Shown here in pieces: positions 6,357 through 9,964 of a stretch of DNA of 9,964 nucleotides. Position 1 is the first letter of the stretch; every line of letters starts with the position of its first letter. Source of the DNA: Verrucomicrobiota bacterium (GTDB lineage Bacteria; Verrucomicrobiota; Verrucomicrobiia; Limisphaerales; UBA9464). The stretch lies in assembly GCA_025354845.1 (NCBI GenBank), contig JANXMD010000275.1, positions 1-9,964 of the forward strand, read 5' to 3'. The notes beneath the pieces were generated by a model. The model searched no databases. It was given only the letters and a program-made list of their open reading frames with translations, and was not told the origin of the DNA. The position numbers were made by a program, and so were the translations under genes.

Positions 6357-6863
6357 TCACGGAGTTGAGGGCCGCACCGCGGTGGCCGGGTGTTCCCGAA
6401 GCCAGTCCTGCGCCTCGGAATTGCCGCGTTCCGCTGCCAGGGAGTATAGGCGGCGAGCTTCCAAGGGATCCACGGGCACGCCTTTTCCCAACTCGTGACG
6501 TTGGGCGAGTTCGAGCGGTGCGGCAGAAGAGCCGTCCGCAATGCGCTGCTTCAAGAATTTCACTACCCGTTCGTCGACGCCGACCAGGGCCTTTTCGTTG
6601 CGCCGCCGTTCCGCAAGATCGATCGCCGACAGCTTGGCATCGCGCTCCTTCTGCACCTTCGCCGCCGCTGCGGGGTCGACGGTGACAATCACCGGCGCGG
6701 GCGTGGGGGCGGGCTTGACCACCACGGTCGGCGCCGGACGGACCGCGGTCACCCGGCGCGCCGCGCCACTTCGAAGCACATAGCCTCGGGCGGCTTGGGC
6801 AGGAAGCAGGGCCGCCAGGAAGGTGGCCGACAGTATGGGCAGGAGGAGGCGAGGAAGAGTCAT
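6357..6863 (-). CDS. Exported Sel1-repeat protein
   Basis: The 168-residue product starts with a clean signal peptide (MTLPRLLLPILSATFLAALL, cleavage probably after PAQA at 24). A Pro/Val/Ala-rich spacer follows at 41-64 (VRPAPTVVVKPAPTPAPVIV), then a charged, helical segment at 66-108. One Sel1-like (TPR-related) repeat lies at about 112-157: LELAQRHELGKGVPVDPLEA, then a typical RLYSLAAERGNSEAQDWL ending. Sel1 repeats are protein-protein interaction modules; a single copy suggests a small periplasmic adaptor, but the partner is unknown. An ATG at 6897-6899 would add 12 residues; it follows a G-run only one base away, and the extra residues would weaken the signal peptide, so I prefer 6863 with moderate certainty. 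It lies downstream of the glycosyltransferase gene across a terminator-like hairpin, and 78 bp upstream of the ROK gene with which it may be cotranscribed. Confidence 0.85.
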   Translation of the reverse strand: MTLPRLLLPILSATFLAALLPAQAARGYVLRSGAARRVTAVRPAPTVVVKPAPTPAPVIVTVDPAAAAKVQKERDAKLSAIDLAERRRNEKALVGVDERVVKFLKQRIADGSSAAPLELAQRHELGKGVPVDPLEARRLYSLAAERGNSEAQDWLREHPATAVRPSTP

Positions 6864-6939
6864 GGCCGGAATCAACGAGTTGAGTCCCGGCACTCGCATA
6901 CCCCCCCTTTGGATACGTCGAACACCGGGATGCCGGAAG

Positions 6940-6983
6940 GTGGCAGAAAGACGGCGGCCGGCAACTGTGCGTTGTCGGCCGCC
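6940..6983 (-). terminator. Probable intrinsic terminator after the glycosyltransferase gene
   Basis: Arms 6953-6965 and 6971-6983 form a 13-bp stem (one G-T pair, otherwise perfect, very GC-rich) around a 5-nt loop. Read on the minus strand the stem is followed by gtctttctgcc, a short moderately T-rich tail. It sits about 30 bp beyond the stop of the glycosyltransferase gene. The tail is weaker than a classical one, so it could instead be an RNA-stabilising hairpin. Confidence 0.55.
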
Positions 6984-7012
6984 GCGTCTCGAATCGTGAA
7001 TCGGAGCCGGGC

Positions 7013-9964
7013 TCAGCCCGGCCGAGTTTTGCTGGATACCTCCGTGGCAGGTTCGGCCGCACCTTCCAAGGCATCGGCCACCACCGGCAACAGCGGTCGA
7101 AGGCGATCCACCCGCTGCATGACCGAATTCACTGTGTCCCTGGCACCAGCTTGATACAGGCGTTGGCAGGTCTCCAGGAACGCCCGTGAAACCGCGATCC
7201 GCTGGTCGCCGGCGACGGCGGGCAAGGGTTCATCGGCAACGAGGCAGGTCATGACTCGGGCGGCGGTGACCGGCGCGTCCAAGCGTCCAGGCGCCGACGC
7301 CAGGGCGCGGGCGGCCTCCCTCACCCGACCGCGTTGCAGCAATGCGGCCCCCTCGGCGATGGCCAGGTCGGCATCCTCCGGGTGATGACGCCGCGCCTCG
7401 GTGCACCATTGCTCGGCGACCCCCGCGAGTTCCGGCCGGAGCAGAGCAATCTCCGCGCCGCGCTGCCAGATCGATAGGCAGTCGGGCCGGCGAAGGGCGA
7501 AGGCGAACAGCATGCGCAGCGCATCCCCATGGCGTTCCTGGCTGGTGAGGAATCGCGCGTACTCACGGACCCATTCCTCAGAATCCGGATCCAGGTCCAC
7601 CGCGGTGCGATACGCCTGATCGGCGGCCTCAAATTCACCGGAGCCCTCCAAGGCTTGGCCGAGGGCCAGGTGCGGGAGCGGACCCGAGAGCTCCTCGGGT
7701 CGATAGTAAAGTGTGGTTTCTCCAGCGCGGGCGATGGCCTCGCGGAGGTCGCGCGCGGCATCGGCATGGCACCGCATGCGGATGAGCGCCGTGCCCCGGT
7801 TGAGCAATTGCCCGGCAGTGAGCCGTCCGGCGGCGGCGAGCGGCGAGCGGAGCACTTCCACCACTTCGGGCCAGCGCCCGGCCTGGAGGAGGTAGGTGCT
7901 GTACTGGGTGAGCAGCGCCTCCCGCGCCTCGGGGGTCAGGCCGCCGTGCGGGGACTCGCTCGCCTGGGCCAGCGCCCGAGCATACTCGCGCAGCCCCGCC
8001 TCGCGATCGCCGGAGCGAACCAGTTCCAGACCCAGTTGGGTCCGGTAGTTGAGATTCTGCGGATGCTCCGCGATGCCCAGTCTCAACAGCCGGAGATTGC
8101 GCGACTTCTTGTTGCGTTCCGCCACCAGTTCCGGCGCGTAACCATAATGAATCAGTAATGCGTCGCCCCGGCGATGCTCCATGCCCCAGCTCTTTCCAAG
8201 GCGTTCGACCTGGGAAAATGCCTCTTCGTGCACGCGACCGATGAAATGAATCCCGGGTGCATTACGAAACAGACGCGGCACGTACGCGAGGGCCCCATCA
8301 CCGAGCGTCGATTCCTTGAGGGGCAGACGGAACCCCAACACGCCCGAGGTGCGAAGGTGGGATTTCAGCTTCTGGAGATGCGCCTCCGACAGCTCCTCGT
8401 CGGCGTCCAGACTCAGCACCCAGTCGCCCCGGGCATGCAAAAGAGCCAAATTGCGGGCAGCGCTAAAATCGTCGCACCAGGTAAAGGTGTGCACCTCCGC
8501 CCCGTGGTTGCGGGCGATTTCCACTGTGCGATCGGTCGATCCGGTGTCGACCACGACGATCTGCGAGGCGATCTCTCGAACCGACTTCAGGCACCGGTCC
8601 AGGAAGCGTTCCTCGTTCTTCACGATGAGGCAGACCGAGAGCTTCGGTTCCGCCGAAGTCTCCGGAAGCGCCGGCCATTTCAGGTCGGTCTTCTTGAGCT
8701 CCTTCCTGGATTTGAGCGCCAGCCCCAGCTGCTTCACGACCGGACAGCCGGGGGCGAGGGAGGCGGCACGCTTGTGGGCCCGAACTGCAGCAACCTCGTC
8801 ACCCGCGGCACGGGCAACGTTGGCCATCAGGAGGTAGGCCTCCGGATGGAATGGGCGCTGACGGATCGCCTCGATGGCTGCCTCCCAGGCCTCGACTGGT
8901 CTGCCGTCCTCTCGGCAGGCCAAGGCCTGATCCAGCGCGCCCATCGAGGCGACCGCCACGCTCCCGGAACGGGTCCGGGATTCAGATCCGGACGACGCCT
9001 CACCTGCCGTCGCGGTATCAGAAAGTTCAATTTTCAGCCGTTCTCCTTCAGCCAGCTGCCGGGGAACCAGGTATCCCTTTTCCCCAGGAAGTTCCGTCGG
9101 CAACCCCCACTTCCTCCGGAACACCTCCCAGTTGCGGCGCATGCTCGCCTGGTAGTCGATGCCAGCGCCCTGGAAGGTCTGTCCACCCACGTGGTGAACA
9201 AAGGAATCCCGGGCGATGCGGATCTCGAATCCGGCGACGCCAGCACGGAGGCAGAAATCATCATCCTCAAAGTTTCCACTGCCAAAACGTTCATCCAGGC
9301 CGCCGATGCGATCCAGGACCGCACGACGTGCCAGCAGGCAGAAACCAATCACGCGGCTGAGTTTTTCGCTGCGGCCCGCCTGACTGGCGGCCCATTGGGC
9401 TGCGAACGCGGGCAGTCCCTCCAGGTCGGTGTACCCGACCGGCGACACCAGCTGCGGACCCGCCACCCGGTTGGAAACCGGACCAACGATCCCCGTGGCC
9501 GGGTGAGTGGCAAACACAGCCAGCATCCGGGTAAGCCAACCCTCGGTGACCACGGTGTCGTTGTTCAGCAGCATCAGGTATTCACCCCGCGCGATGGCCA
9601 GGCCCTGATTGTTGCCCGCGGAGAAGCCTCGATTGCTTGAATTGCTGATGAGCCGGACGCCGGGTCCCGACGACGCACGCTCACGCAGGAAGGCGGAAGT
9701 CTCAGGATCGGAGCCGTTGTCCACCAGGATCACCTCGTGCGACTCGGGCGTGTGACGGGTAAGGCTCTCCAGGCATCGACGCGTATGGTCGAGCTGATTG
9801 TGCACCAGGATCACGATCGACACCTTGGGCGCTGGCATCACGGTCTCGGGCAGGTAAGGCCGGATCCGCGACGAAGGGGCCACCTGCAGGCTCCCATCCT
9901 TTTGTGTGACGAAGTCCGGCTGCACGCGTCCCACCCAGCGAGAATGGAGGCGGGCCACGTTGGC
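7013..9964 (-). CDS. Large glycosyltransferase: two GT2 domains with TPR regions, 5' end outside window
   Basis: The frame is open to the right edge; residues here are counted from GTG 9956-9958 (981 aa). Domain 1, about 45-288, is a GT-A fold family 2 glycosyltransferase. It has KVSIVILVHNQ, VILVDNGS (77-83), the nucleotide-sugar/metal site LNND (131-134) and the acidic FEDDDFCLRAG (230-240). A linker with TPR-like helices (about 340-415) follows. Domain 2, about 438-620, is a different GT2 type: SVCLIVKNEE, VVVDTGSTDRT (468-478), LSLDADEE (516-522). The C-terminal third is TPR-like (clear unit about 764-797, LALGQALEGSGEFEAADQAYRTA). No membrane segment is seen, so it probably acts in the cytoplasm on a lipid- or protein-linked glycan. 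The 40 codons before the internal ATG at 9836-9838 have G/C in third position in 32 cases, as in coding DNA, so the gene probably continues upstream; a start at 9836 (MPAPKVSIVI) is the alternative. Sugar and acceptor are unknown. Confidence 0.96.
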   Translation of the reverse strand, partial: ANVARLHSRWVGRVQPDFVTQKDGSLQVAPSSRIRPYLPETVMPAPKVSIVILVHNQLDHTRRCLESLTRHTPESHEVILVDNGSDPETSAFLRERASSGPGVRLISNSSNRGFSAGNNQGLAIARGEYLMLLNNDTVVTEGWLTRMLAVFATHPATGIVGPVSNRVAGPQLVSPVGYTDLEGLPAFAAQWAASQAGRSEKLSRVIGFCLLARRAVLDRIGGLDERFGSGNFEDDDFCLRAGVAGFEIRIARDSFVHHVGGQTFQGAGIDYQASMRRNWEVFRRKWGLPTELPGEKGYLVPRQLAEGERLKIELSDTATAGEASSGSESRTRSGSVAVASMGALDQALACREDGRPVEAWEAAIEAIRQRPFHPEAYLLMANVARAAGDEVAAVRAHKRAASLAPGCPVVKQLGLALKSRKELKKTDLKWPALPETSAEPKLSVCLIVKNEERFLDRCLKSVREIASQIVVVDTGSTDRTVEIARNHGAEVHTFTWCDDFSAARNLALLHARGDWVLSLDADEELSEAHLQKLKSHLRTSGVLGFRLPLKESTLGDGALAYVPRLFRNAPGIHFIGRVHEEAFSQVERLGKSWGMEHRRGDALLIHYGYAPELVAERNKKSRNLRLLRLGIAEHPQNLNYRTQLGLELVRSGDREAGLREYARALAQASESPHGGLTPEAREALLTQYSTYLLQAGRWPEVVEVLRSPLAAAGRLTAGQLLNRGTALIRMRCHADAARDLREAIARAGETTLYYRPEELSGPLPHLALGQALEGSGEFEAADQAYRTAVDLDPDSEEWVREYARFLTSQERHGDALRMLFAFALRRPDCLSIWQRGAEIALLRPELAGVAEQWCTEARRHHPEDADLAIAEGAALLQRGRVREAARALASAPGRLDAPVTAARVMTCLVADEPLPAVAGDQRIAVSRAFLETCQRLYQAGARDTVNSVMQRVDRLRPLLPVVADALEGAAEPATEVSSKTRPG

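Noticed and set aside
7006..7020. Short GC palindrome (ccggg/cccgg) over the stop codon of the glycosyltransferase gene
   Set aside because: Only a 5-bp stem with no T-run after it. The hairpin at 6953-6983 is a much better terminator candidate.
8174..9640. 488-codon open frame on the plus strand
   Set aside because: Lies wholly antisense to the glycosyltransferase gene, whose two GT2 domains and motifs are unmistakable. Long antisense frames are expected in GC-rich DNA; the product shows no recognisable domain.

Overview
The window is a GC-rich bacterial chromosomal segment, with coding sequence over most of its length and GC-rich codon third positions in most genes. The gene families suggest Verrucomicrobiota or a near relative: paired small membrane proteins with bacterial PH domains, a long ROK protein with an N-terminal extension, a stand-alone PIG-L/LmbE deacetylase and a GT2-TPR-GT2-TPR glycosyltransferase, plus intergenic repeats. 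This assignment is inferred from family resemblance, not from a marker gene. I see no rRNA, tRNA, transposase, phage gene or CRISPR array.

Layout. (1) 24-1480, minus strand: two uncharacterised genes joined by an ATGA stop/start overlap. The upstream one (707-1480) encodes an exported protein and the downstream one (24-710) a protein with a single N-terminal membrane anchor. Their codon use is less GC-biased than that of the right-hand genes. (2) 1481-2185: about 0.7 kb without a convincing gene, holding two direct copies of a 118-bp repeat with internal hairpins. (3) 2186-3052, minus: PIG-L family deacetylase. (4) 3053-3354: divergent intergenic region with a perfect 31-bp inverted repeat. 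(5) 3355-4885, plus: two overlapping genes for membrane-anchored PH-domain proteins. (6) 4878-6278, minus: ROK-family sugar kinase-like protein, whose 3' end overlaps the second PH gene by 8 bp tail to tail. (7) 6357-6863, minus: exported Sel1-repeat protein. (8) 6940-6983: terminator-like hairpin. (9) 7013-9964, minus: a very large glycosyltransferase with two different GT2 domains and TPR segments, probably continuing beyond the right edge.

The genes do not form one obvious pathway. The two PH proteins very likely act together: they overlap, share the same core motif and share a similar C-terminal helix. The PIG-L deacetylase, the ROK protein and the glycosyltransferase all suggest (amino)sugar and glycan metabolism, but they are not in one operon. 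I found no clear defence, mobile or biosynthetic system. The least ordinary items are the interspersed repeats, the shared C-terminal tail of the PH pair, the atypical ROK protein, and the compositionally distinct secreted/anchored pair at the left end.
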